Source: Herbidospora yilanensis
GTDB taxonomy: Bacteria > Actinomycetota > Actinomycetes > Streptosporangiales > Streptosporangiaceae
DNA length: 47,672 nt
Direction: 5' to 3'
Assembly: GCF_001570565.1 (NCBI RefSeq)
Contig: NZ_BBXE01000014.1
Location: forward strand, 390,798 to 438,469
The notes below the pieces were generated by a model. That model worked only from the letters and a program-made list of their open reading frames with translations, was not told where the DNA came from and did no database searches. Of this stretch, positions 20,001 to 28,952 are shown one piece after another; positions within the stretch are counted from its first letter, which is position 1, and the number at the start of each line of letters is the position of its first letter. Both the position numbers and the translations under genes were made by a program.

Positions 20001-23000
20001 CGGCTGCCCGGCTACATGGTCCCGGCGGCGTTCGTGCTGGTACCCGCGCTGCCGCTGACCACGAGCGGCAAGGTCGACGTGCGCGCGCTGCCCGCGCCGG
20101 AGGCCCCGGCGCGCGGCGGCGCGGCCCCCCGCACCGCCGAGGAGAAGGCCATGGCCGAGATCTGGGGCCGGGCGCTCAACGTCGACGGCGTCGGCGTCGA
20201 CGACAACTTCTTCGAGCTCGGCGGCGACTCGATCCGCGCGGTCCGGCTCGTCGGCCTCCTGCGCGCGAACGGGTTCGACCACTCCGTACGCGACCTCTTC
20301 AGGCACCAGAGCATCGCCGAGCTGGCCCGGGTCGGCGCGGGCGACAACGGTGCCGCGCACGTGCCGACGCCGCCGTTCACGCTGGTCGGCGAGGACGACC
20401 GCCGGGAACTGCCGCCCGGCGTCGCGGACGCCTACCCGATGTCCCAGGTCCAGGCCGGCATGGCCTACGAACTGCTGGCCGACCTCGGCGCCCGGCCCTA
20501 CCACAACGTCACCAGCTACCTGATCCGCGACGACGGGCCCTTCTCCGCCGCCGCGTTGTCGACGGCGCTCGACACGCTCGTCGCCCGCCACGAGATCCTG
20601 CGCACCTCCTTCGACCTGGGCTCCTACACCGAGCCGCTCCAGCTCGTGCACCGCGAGGCCACCCCCGAGTTCGGCCACCGGGACCTGCGCGGCCTGCCGG
20701 CCGCCGAACAGGACGAGCGCATGGAGGCGTTCCGGGCGCGCGAGCGGGAACGGGTCTTCGCCCTCGACACCGCGCCGCTCATCCGGGTGCACGCCCACCA
20801 GGTCGCCGACGACCGCTGGTACATGTCGCTGACCGAGTTCCACGCCATCCTCGACGGCTGGAGCCACAACTCGCTGGTCACCGAGCTGCTGGCCGCCTAC
20901 CGCGCCGCCCGCGCGGGCCGGACGTCTCCGGCCCCCGCCACCGGCGCGGTCCGGTTCGCCGACTTCATCGCGCAGGAGCGGCGCAGCCTCGCCGACCCCG
21001 CCGACCGGGCCTTCTGGCAGGGCCGGGTGGCCGGCGCCGACCCGCTCGTCATCCCGGCGGGCTGGGCCGACCCCGGCGGGCCCGAGTCCTACTCGATCAC
21101 GGTGCCCTACCGGGATCTGGAGGAGCCGCTGCGGGCCGTGGCCGCGGCCGCCGGCGCCTCGTTCAAGAGCGTGCTGCTGGCCGCGCACCTGGCCGTGTGG
21201 CGGGCGCTCACCGACTCCGAACGCTTCTTCTGCGGGCTCGTGTGCAACGGCCGGACCGAGGCCGAGGGTGGTGACCAGGTGCGGGGCATGTTCCTCAACC
21301 CGGTGCCGTTCGTCGCCCCCACCGGCGCGCGGACCTGGCTCGACCTGGTGAAGGCCGTGTTCGCCGAGGAGGTGGAGCTGTGGCCGCACCGCCGCTTCCC
21401 GCTGCCGGAGATGCAGCGCGCGTTCGGCGACGGCGAGCGGCTGATCGGCGTGGCCTTCAACTTCCTCGACTTCCACGTGCTCGACCGCGTCATGGTGGAC
21501 ACCGCCGGCAGCACCGACGTCAGCCCGAACGAGTTCCCGCTGGCCGTCTCCACCCAGGGCGGCGGGCTGCTGATCATGGCGCAGTCGGCGTGGGTCGGCC
21601 GGCGCCACGCCGAACTGCTCGGCCGGATGTACCGGCGGGCGCTGACCCTGATGGCCGCCGACCCCGCCGGGCCGCTCGGCGTGCCGCTGCTGCCGCCCGC
21701 CGAACGGGCCCGGCTGCTGGCCGAGGGCAACGACACCCGCGCGCCCAAGCCGTCGCCCGCGGTGCACCGGGCCGTCGCCGAACGGGCCGCCGCCCGGCCC
21801 GAGGCGGTCGCGGTCGAGACGGCGGCGGAGCGGATCACGTACGGGGAGCTCGAACGGCGGGCGCTGAGCTGGGCGGGCCGGCTGCGTGAGGCCGGGGTGC
21901 GCCCCGGCGACCTCGTCGCCCTGTGCCTGCCCCGCACGGCGGAGGCCATCGCGGCCCTGCTCGGAGTGCTGAAGGCGGGCGCGGCGTACGCGCCGGTCGA
22001 TCCCGGCCACCCCGTCGCCCGCATCGCCGGGCTGCTGGCCGACACCCGTGCCCGCGCCCTCGTCACCACCCCCGGGATCGCCGGGTCGTTGCCGCCCGGC
22101 GGGCCCGTGGTGCTCGTGCCCGGCCCGGACCACGCCGGGATCCCCGAGGCCGGGGCCCACCCGGAGGAGATCGTCTACGTCGTGCACACCTCGGGCTCGA
22201 CCGGGCGGCCCAAGGGCGTCATGGCCCGGCACGGGGCGCTCGCCGACCGGGTCGCCTCCATGCGCCGCCACCTGCGCCTGTCCGAGGACGACGCCGTGGC
22301 GCTCGTGGTGCCGCTGGTGACCGACGTGGCCCAGCTCGCCGTGTTCGTCGCGCTCACCGGAGGCGGCCGGCTCGTGCTCGCCGGAGACGACTACGCCCGG
22401 GACCCGCTGTCGCTGGCCGGGCTGCTCCGCGACAGCGGGGCCCGGTTCATGCAGGCCTCGCCCACGACCTGGCGCATGCTGGCCGAATGCGGCTGGCGCC
22501 CGCCGAAGGGCTTCCGCCTGCTGTCGGGCGGCGAGGCCATGGACGCCGACCTCGTCGGCCGCCTGGTCGGCACCGACGCCGAGGTGTGGAACAACTACGG
22601 CCCGAGCGAGGCCACCGTCTTCTGCTTCGGCACCCGCCTGTCCGGCGGCCGAATCTGGACGCAGGCGGCCAACACCACGACCTACCTGCTCGACGAGCAC
22701 CTGGAACCGGTGCCCGCCGGCGTGCCGGGGCAGCTCTACATCGGCGGCGACGGACTGGCCGCCGGCTACCTCCGCAAACCGGCCGCCACGGCGGACGTCT
22801 TCCTGCCCGACCCGCACGGCGGCGTCCCGGGCGGGCGGATCTACGCCACCGGCGACATCGGCCGCCGGACCCCCGACGGCCACATCGAGATCCTCGGCCG
22901 GCGCGACCACCAGCTCAAGATCCGCGGGTTCCGCGTCGAACTCGGCGAGATCGAGAACACCCTCGCGGCCCACCCCGGCGTGGTCGCGGCGGTGGCCCAC

Positions 23001-24290
23001 CCGGTCCCCGGCCCGGAGGGCGAGAAGCAACTCGCCGCGTACGTCATCGGCCGGGCCGACCTGGGCGACCTGCGCGCCCACGCGGAGGACCGGCTGCCCG
23101 CCTACATGGTGCCGACCCTCTTCGTCGCCATGGAGTCGTTCCCGCGCCTGCCCAACGGGAAGGTCGACCGCGGGGCCCTGCCGGTGCCGTCCGGGCTGCG
23201 CCCGGAGGTGACCACCCCGTACGCGCCGCCGGAGGGCGAGACCGAGGCCGCCATCGCCGCCGTCTGGGCCGACGCGCTCGGCATCGAGAAGGTCGGCCGC
23301 GACGACGACTTCTTCGCCCTCGGCGGCCACTCCCTGCTCACGCTGCGCATCATCGCGCGGCTGCGCCGGGAGCACGGCGTCCACCTCACCTTCCGCGAGT
23401 TCCTGGCCCACCGCACGGTGCGCGGCCTGGCGACGACGGCGGGCGGCGCCGCCCCGGCCGTGCGGCCGCCCGCGTTGTTGTGGCTGGGCGGCGCGGGGGA
23501 GGGCACGCCGCTGTTCTGCGTCCACCCCGGCGGCGGCAGTGCCCGGTGGTACCTCGACCTCGCCGACGCCCTCGCCCCCGGCCGCCCGCTGGCCGCGTTC
23601 GAGTATCCGGGCCTGCACGGCGACCACGGCCCGGCCGGCAGCGTGGCCGAGATCGCCCGCATGTACGTGGACGAGATGCGCGCGGCCCGGCCCGCCGGCC
23701 CCTACCACGTGGTCGGCTGGTGCGGCTCCAGCGGCATCGCCTGGGAGATGGTGCGCCGGCTCACCGCCGCGGGGGAACGGGCCGAGCTGATCCTCATCGA
23801 CCCGGTCGTCGACACCTCGCTGCGGGACAACGCGGCTCTGGTGGCCAACGTCGAGCTGTTCCGCCGCGCCGAGGACCTGTTCGCCTTCCTGCGGGACGGC
23901 GCCGACGAGCGGCGGCTCGGCGAGGCCCGCGCCGAGCTGGTCAACGTGCTGCGCGGCGTGGTCGACGACGGCGACATCGTGTTCGAGGAGGAGGACCTCG
24001 ACGACGCCTGGGTGCACCGGCTGCGCGCCTGGCGCGAACTGCTGGAGGTACGGCTGCACTACCGCTTCCCCCGCCACCCCGGCCGGGTGCGGCTGATCCT
24101 GAGCGAGGAGCTGGCCTCCGGCGACCTCGACGGCGTGCTCACCCAGCGGTTCGACGACTACCTGGAGCAGTGGCGGCGGCTGGCCGCCGACGTGAGTGTG
24201 CACCTGACCCCCGGCGACCACCGGGCGGCGCTGCGCCGGCCGCACGTGTCCGCGCTGGCCGCCACGCTGGCCGAAATCGTAGAGGAGTGA
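17067..24290 (+). CDS. Two-module NRPS with Cys-type thioesterase, C-A-T / C-A-T-TE
   Basis: 2407 residues. GTG 17067 is the start: AAGGAGG lies 6 bases upstream and the codon overlaps the previous stop; ATG 17142 has no well-spaced ribosome site. The N-terminus is (ATGQ)x5, then C5 ~56-480 (HHSAMDG), A5 ~505-985 (code DFWNVGMVHK, the Thr code), T5 with GGDS (Ser1055), C6 ~1110-1545 (FHAILDG: first His lost, catalytic second His kept), A6 ~1560-2030 (code DVLQLGNVFK, small side chain, unassigned), T6 with GGHS (Ser2089), TE ~2135-2407. The TE triad reads Cys2219 (GWCGSSG, where Ser is usual), Asp2245 and His2385 (GDH). Cys TEs are known from sulfazecin (SulM, beta-lactam) and obafluorin (ObiF, beta-lactone). 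Last in assembly order; it releases the peptide. Confidence 0.95.
17079..17138 (+). repeat. Five perfect 12-bp tandem repeats in the NRPS N-terminus
   Basis: GCGACGGGCCAG repeated five times without a mismatch (17079-17138), in frame, coding for (Ala-Thr-Gly-Gln)x5 directly after the start of the second NRPS. Perfect identity suggests recent expansion by slippage. It lies where a docking segment to the upstream NRPS would be expected. Confidence 0.95.
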
Positions 24291-24292
24291 CC

Positions 24293-25213
24293 ATGTCCCC
24301 CCGTCACGTCATCTCGCTGCGCGACCTGACCGACGCCGACATCGAGCAGATCGTCGAGCGCGGCGTCCGCATCGCCGCCGACCCGTCCGCCGTCCGGCCC
24401 GTCCTGGCCGGACGAGTGGTGGGCGTGTTGTTCACCAAGACGTCCACGAGGACCCGCACCTCCTTCACCGCCGGCGCGCTGCGGCTCGGCGCCCAGGTGA
24501 TCGCCTACGGCCCGAACGACCTCCAGGCCAACACCGGCGAGTCGATCGAGGACACCGCGAAGGTGCTCGGCGGGATGCTGGACGGCCTGGTGATCCGCAC
24601 CGCCGGGCCGCCCGCCGAGATGCGGGCGTTCGCCGCCCACTGCCCGGCCGTCGTCAACGCGATGAGCGCCGACGAACACCCCACCCAGGCGCTGGCCGAC
24701 CTCACGACGTTGTCGTCCCGGTTCGGCCGGGTCAAGGACCTGCGCGTGCTGTACGTCGGCGAGGGCAACAACACCGCCGCCGCCCTGGCCCTGTCGCTGC
24801 CCCGCTTCCAGGGCGTGGAGTTGTCGTTCCACACCCCGGCCGGTTACGGCCTGGCCCCCGAGGTGCTGCGGGAGGCCGAGGACCTGGCCGCGCGGTCCGG
24901 CGGGCGGGTCGCCGAACGCCACGACATGGACCGGCTGCCCGAGGAGGTGGACGTCGTCTACACCACCCGCTGGCAGACCACGGGCACCAGCAAACCCGAC
25001 CCGCACTGGCGCGACGCCTTCGCGCCGTTCCAGGTGGACGGCGCGGTCATGGACCGCTATCCGCGGGCCCTCTTCATGCACGACCTCCCGGCGCACCGCG
25101 GCGAGGAGGTGACCGCCGGGGTGCTCGACGGCCCGGCGAGCATCGCCTTCGACCAGGCCCGGCACAAACTCCACAGCGCGACGGCCGTCCTGGAATGGTG
25201 CCTTTCCTCATGA
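24293..25213 (+). CDS. Ornithine-carbamoyltransferase-like enzyme, probable Dap/peptide carbamoyltransferase
   Basis: 306 residues, OTC fold. The carbamoyl-phosphate site is intact: STRTR (51-55) and HPTQ (129-132). The amino-acid side differs from true OTC: HCLP is HDLP (263-266), so the Cys that contacts ornithine is Asp, and the SMG loop is replaced by WQTTG (227-231). Carbamoyl phosphate is therefore likely passed to another amine. In viomycin/capreomycin (VioL/CmnL), OTC-like enzymes carbamoylate the beta-amine of a Dap residue, and ureido-Dap is also known in guadinomine. With SbnA/SbnB in the same operon, beta-ureidoalanine is the best guess. Starts two bases after the NRPS stop, with AGAGGAG upstream; its TGA overlaps the next ATG. 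An arginine-pathway OTC is unlikely given motifs and place. Confidence 0.85.
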   Translation: MSPRHVISLRDLTDADIEQIVERGVRIAADPSAVRPVLAGRVVGVLFTKTSTRTRTSFTAGALRLGAQVIAYGPNDLQANTGESIEDTAKVLGGMLDGLVIRTAGPPAEMRAFAAHCPAVVNAMSADEHPTQALADLTTLSSRFGRVKDLRVLYVGEGNNTAAALALSLPRFQGVELSFHTPAGYGLAPEVLREAEDLAARSGGRVAERHDMDRLPEEVDVVYTTRWQTTGTSKPDPHWRDAFAPFQVDGAVMDRYPRALFMHDLPAHRGEEVTAGVLDGPASIAFDQARHKLHSATAVLEWCLSS

Positions 25214-26145
25214 GAATCCTCGTCACCGGCGGCGCCGGTTTCATCGGCTCCCACTTCGTCCGCACCACGCGGGGCGCGAGCGTCACCGTCCTCGACCGCC
25301 TCACCTATGCGGCCGACCCCGCCAACCTGCAGGGGGTCCCGCACGACTTCGTCGAGGGCGACGTCTGCGACGCCGGCCTGCTGGCCGAGGTCGTGCCCGG
25401 CCACGACCTGGTCGTGCACTTCGCGGCCGAGTCACACGTGGACCGCTCGATCCGGGGGTCGGCGGAGTTCGTCCGGACCAACGTGCTGGGCACCGAGGCG
25501 CTGATGCGCGCCTGCCTGGAGGCCGGCGTGCCGCGCGTCGTGCACGTCTCGACCGACGAGGTGTACGGCACCATCGACACCGGCTCGTGGACGGAGGAAT
25601 CGCCCCTGGCCCCCCGCTCGCCCTACGCGGCGTCCAAGGCGGGCAGCGACATGATCGCGGCGGCGTACGCGATCACGCACGGCCTGCCGGTCTCGATCAC
25701 CCGCTGCGGCAACAACTACGGCCCCCGCCAGTTCCCCGAGAAGGTCATCCCGCTGTTCGTCACCAACCTCCTGGAGGGCGCGAAGGTGCCCCTGTACGGC
25801 GACGGCGGCAACGTCCGCGACTGGATCCACGTCGACGACCACTGCCGGGCCATCCGGCTCGTCGCCGAGCACGGCGTGCCCGGCGAGGTCTACAACGTCG
25901 CCGGCACCGCCGAGCTGACGAACCTGGAGCTGACCGAACGGCTGCTGACGGCGGTGGGCGCCGGCTGGGAGATGGTCGAGCGGGTGCCCGACCGCAAGGG
26001 CCACGACCGCCGCTACTCCCTCGACGACGCCAAGCTGCGCGCGCTCGGCTACCGGCCGCTGACCTCGTTCGGCACGGGCCTGGCCGAGACCGTCCGCTGG
26101 TACGAGGACAACCCCTCCTGGTGGAAGCCCAAGCGGGCCCGCTGA
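25210..26145 (+). CDS. dTDP-glucose 4,6-dehydratase-like SDR enzyme (RmlB family)
   Basis: 311 residues, slightly shorter than typical RmlB. Seen: NAD motif TGGAGFIGSHF (6-16), the dehydratase triad Thr-Asp-Glu in STDEVYG (115-117), YAASK (Tyr139, Lys143) and RCGNNYGPRQFPEK. It should convert an NDP-glucose to the 4-keto-6-deoxy sugar. The ATG at 25210 overlaps the OTC-like stop (ATGA) and is preferred over the ATG-like codon at 25195, which lies inside the previous gene. Last gene of the operon. The usual partner rmlA and later deoxysugar genes are not in the window, although a sugar-type C-methyltransferase (30827) and a partial Gfo/Idh oxidoreductase (1-452) are. Nucleotide and final sugar unknown. 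Confidence 0.85.
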   Translation: MRILVTGGAGFIGSHFVRTTRGASVTVLDRLTYAADPANLQGVPHDFVEGDVCDAGLLAEVVPGHDLVVHFAAESHVDRSIRGSAEFVRTNVLGTEALMRACLEAGVPRVVHVSTDEVYGTIDTGSWTEESPLAPRSPYAASKAGSDMIAAAYAITHGLPVSITRCGNNYGPRQFPEKVIPLFVTNLLEGAKVPLYGDGGNVRDWIHVDDHCRAIRLVAEHGVPGEVYNVAGTAELTNLELTERLLTAVGAGWEMVERVPDRKGHDRRYSLDDAKLRALGYRPLTSFGTGLAETVRWYEDNPSWWKPKRAR

Positions 26146-26160
26146 GGAGTCGCCGGCGGG

Positions 26161-26835
26161 TCAGTCGTCGAGGAGGCCGGCCTCGTGGACCAGCAGCGCG
26201 ATCTGGACCCGGTTGTTCAGGCCGCACTTGGTCAGGACGGCGGACACGTGCGTCTTGACCGTGGCCAGGCTGATGTGGAGCTCGGCCCCGATCTCGGCGT
26301 TGGACAGGCCGCGCCCGACCGCGACGGCGACCTCCCGTTCTCGGCCGACCAGCACCGACAGCCGCTCCTTGGCGCGGGTGCGGCGCTCGTCCACGCGCGA
26401 GTCGGTGACCCGGGCGAGCAGCCGGCGTGTCACGGCGGGGGAGAGCACCGGGTTGCCCATCCTGACCTGGCGCACCGCGGCGACGATCTCGGCGGGCGGC
26501 GTGTCCTTGAGCAGGAAGCCGGCCGCCCCGGCGCGCAGCGCGCGCAGGACGTGGTCGTCGGCGTCGAACGTGGTCATGACGATGACCTCGGGCGCGCCGG
26601 GCCGGGACCGGATCGCCTCGGTCGCGGTCAGGCCGTCCATGACCGGCATCCTGATGTCCATGAGCACGACGTCGGGGCGGTGCCGGGTGGTCAGCTCCAG
26701 CGCCTCCCGCCCGTCTCCGGCCTCGGCGACGACGGTGAGGTCGGGCGCCCCCCGGAACATCAGCGCCAGTCCCATGCGGACCAGGGGGTCGTCGTCGGCG
26801 ATGAGCACGCCGACCTTCGGCTCGGAGGCGGTCAT
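26161..26835 (-). CDS. NarL/LuxR-family response regulator
   Basis: 224 residues. Receiver domain with acidic pocket DDD (14-16), phospho-acceptor Asp60 (VLMDIRMPVMDG) and LLKDTP around Lys109; C-terminal LuxR helix-turn-helix (GREREVAVAVGRGLSNAEIG, then ISLATVKTHVSAVLTKCG). The ATG overlaps the kinase stop (ATGA), so the pair is co-translated. It converges on the dehydratase gene with a 15-bp gap. Target promoters unknown; it could control the cluster or an export/stress response. Confidence 0.95.
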   Translation of the reverse strand: MTASEPKVGVLIADDDPLVRMGLALMFRGAPDLTVVAEAGDGREALELTTRHRPDVVLMDIRMPVMDGLTATEAIRSRPGAPEVIVMTTFDADDHVLRALRAGAAGFLLKDTPPAEIVAAVRQVRMGNPVLSPAVTRRLLARVTDSRVDERRTRAKERLSVLVGREREVAVAVGRGLSNAEIGAELHISLATVKTHVSAVLTKCGLNNRVQIALLVHEAGLLDD

Positions 26836-27965
26836 GGAGGCCAGGGTAGCCATGCCGACAACAACCAGGCGTCGTCGCCGTCGGGGCCGTACTTCAGCCG
26901 GCCGCCCACGGGCTGGACCCGCTCGGCCAGCCCGGCCAGACCCTGACCCGGCGTGCCGCCGGGGGAGGAGGGCGCGGCGACGGAGTTGCGGACCTCGATG
27001 GCCAGCCACTCGCCCTCGGTGCCCGACACCCGGACCGAGACCTCCGCGCCGGGCGCGTGCTTGCGGGCGTTCGTCAGCCCTTCCTGGACGATCCGGTAAC
27101 CGGTGTGCCCGGCCCGGCCGGGGACGGCGCCGCCGTCGAGGTCCATGGTCAGGTGGACCGTCATGCCGGCCCGCCGCGACTCGGCGACGAGTTCCCTGAT
27201 CCGGTCGAGCGAGGCCCGCGAGAGCTCCTCCACGGGCGCGCGCAGCACGCCGATGACCTCGCGCAGATCCTGGAGCGCCTGGTGGGCGCTCTGCCGGATC
27301 ACCGTGGCCGCCCGGGAGACGTCGTCGGGGGAGGCGTCCGGATTGAACTCCAGCGCGCCGGCGTGCACGCTGAGCAGGGACAGCCGGTGGCCGAGCACGT
27401 CGTGGATCTCCCTGGCGATCGCCTCGCGCACCCGCTGCTGCGCCTCGGCCTCGGCCCGGACGGCGGTCTCCTTCAGCGTCTCCAGCAGCCGCCGGCGATG
27501 GTGGACGAGCATGCCCCAGCCGGTGGCCGCCGTCTGGAGGGCGACCGCCAGCAGGAACAGGGTCTCGCGGGTCTCGCCGGGGCCCTGCCGGACCAGCGCG
27601 AACACGAGCGCGGTGAAGATGCTGAGCCCGAAGATCGTCATGGTGGTGCGCACCGGCCGGTGCGCCGCCACCGTGAACAGCGCCACCAGCATGGCGCCGC
27701 CGACCAGCTCGGAGAAGGCCGACAACACGACCAGGACCAGGGCCAGCTCGACCGGCCAGCGCCGGCGCAGCCACAGGGCGCCGCAGCCCAGCACCCCGAC
27801 GAGCTGGTCGAGCCCGAACAACACGGGTGTCACCGGGTCGGGCATCCCGAGCCGTTCGGCCGCCGTCACGATCCCCAGCACGGCGGCGAACAGGAACAGG
27901 AGGGTGTCGACCAGCCAGTCGCGCAGGGTGCGGCGGGGCGTGCGCGTCACTCCGGGTGTCTCCAT
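26832..27965 (-). CDS. HisKA_3-type sensor histidine kinase
   Basis: 377 residues. Four to five membrane segments between ~18 and 155, no evident large sensor domain, then the dimerisation helix with phospho-acceptor His188 (AREIHDVLGHRLS) and an HATPase domain (NARKHAP, GQGLAGLAERV). This layout is that of DesK/LiaS-like intramembrane sensors that often respond to membrane or cell-envelope damage. Follows the sulfotransferase after 21 bp on the same strand. The start at 27965 lacks a close ribosome site (GGAG is ~16 bases up), so it may be a few codons off. Confidence 0.93.
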   Translation of the reverse strand: METPGVTRTPRRTLRDWLVDTLLFLFAAVLGIVTAAERLGMPDPVTPVLFGLDQLVGVLGCGALWLRRRWPVELALVLVVLSAFSELVGGAMLVALFTVAAHRPVRTTMTIFGLSIFTALVFALVRQGPGETRETLFLLAVALQTAATGWGMLVHHRRRLLETLKETAVRAEAEAQQRVREAIAREIHDVLGHRLSLLSVHAGALEFNPDASPDDVSRAATVIRQSAHQALQDLREVIGVLRAPVEELSRASLDRIRELVAESRRAGMTVHLTMDLDGGAVPGRAGHTGYRIVQEGLTNARKHAPGAEVSVRVSGTEGEWLAIEVRNSVAAPSSPGGTPGQGLAGLAERVQPVGGRLKYGPDGDDAWLLSAWLPWPP

Positions 27966-27986
27966 CGCATCGAAGCCTAGAGGCTC

Positions 27987-28952
27987 CTACTCGTAGCCGT
28001 ACTGTTCGATGAGGTCGCCGAACTGCTCGGTGAAGCGGGCCACGTTCCGCTCGGTGAAGCGCTCCCGCCAGCCGCCGCTGCGCCCCTTGTAGAAACTCCA
28101 CGCGTCCGGGTTGTAGACCCGGCCGGCGACCTCCTCGGCGTCGCGGCCCGAGCCGATGTGGCGCAGCACCCGGTTCACCGCGTCGAGTTGCCGCTCCCGC
28201 GAGCCGCCGCCCTGCGGCCCGACCAGGTCCTCGTAGCGGACCTTGCACACGTTGGGGTGGTTGAGCAGCCACAACGCCTTCTCGAACTGGTCGCGGGCCA
28301 GGAACGCCCGGTCCCGCAGCGCGTAGTCGATCTTCTCCTCCCAGGTCGGCTTGCTGTGCAGGATCGCGCTGAAGATGTCGGCCTCGAAGAAGTTGCCGTA
28401 GCCCTCCTTGGTGCGCCCCTCCAGGAAGTTGATCATCGAGACGACGGCGTCGCGCGGGTCGCGGTAGTTGAAGATGATCGGCGGGCAGCCGGTCTCCACC
28501 CATTCGCTGAGGAAGGTGCCGTCCACCCGCTCGATGTCCAGCTCGTGGAAGATCCAGCACAGTCCGGGCGGGGTGTCGGCGAAGCGGCTGTAGGACAGGT
28601 GCGGGTTGGTGGCGATGTGCTCGGCGTACTCGTACCGGGTCCGGCCGTACCGGTTGACGACCCGCTGGCCGAGCTGGCGCTGCCAGTGCCAGACCATGGC
28701 CGCCCACGCCTCGCGCGCCCGCTCCTCGAACGCGCCGGTGCCGCGCAGCCCGGCGAACTCGTCGTAGTCCACCTTGGACAACACCTGCGCCCCGATGGCC
28801 AGGCTCTGCTCCTCGTCGAACCGGGGCACCGTGTGCGGTCCCGGCCGGGGCACGCCGACCATCTTGAAGCCGAGCTCCAGCATTAGCTCCTGCATCAGGT
28901 GGGTGCCGCTCTTCTGCGTCGAGATCACCATGACGCGCTGTTCCCGGTTCAC
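27987..28952 (-). CDS. PAPS-dependent sulfotransferase
   Basis: 321 residues. The 5'-phosphosulfate loop is TQKSGTHLM (12-20), the 3'-phosphate motif is YRDPRDAVVSM (163-173), and the C-terminal FYKGRSGGWRERFT (287-300) matches the family's Lys-Gly/Trp-Phe motif; His136 (FHELD) is a candidate catalytic base. It should move sulfate from PAPS to a hydroxyl or amine. GTG start at 28952 with GAGGAGG upstream, overlapping the stop of the carbamoyltransferase gene, so the two tailoring enzymes are coupled. In sulfazecin a sulfotransferase (SulN) puts the N-sulfonate on Dap before ring closure, a relevant precedent here; O-sulfation of a sugar or hydroxyl is equally possible. Confidence 0.88.
   Translation of the reverse strand: MNREQRVMVISTQKSGTHLMQELMLELGFKMVGVPRPGPHTVPRFDEEQSLAIGAQVLSKVDYDEFAGLRGTGAFEERAREAWAAMVWHWQRQLGQRVVNRYGRTRYEYAEHIATNPHLSYSRFADTPPGLCWIFHELDIERVDGTFLSEWVETGCPPIIFNYRDPRDAVVSMINFLEGRTKEGYGNFFEADIFSAILHSKPTWEEKIDYALRDRAFLARDQFEKALWLLNHPNVCKVRYEDLVGPQGGGSRERQLDAVNRVLRHIGSGRDAEEVAGRVYNPDAWSFYKGRSGGWRERFTERNVARFTEQFGDLIEQYGYE

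Noticed and set aside
24293-25213. Arginine-pathway ornithine carbamoyltransferase
   Set aside because: Ornithine-contact motifs are changed and the gene is embedded in the NRPS operon with 2-base spacing.
26134-26145. AGCGGGCCCGCT palindrome at the end of the dehydratase gene
   Set aside because: Coding sequence including the stop codon, no loop, so not a terminator; likely chance in GC-rich DNA.
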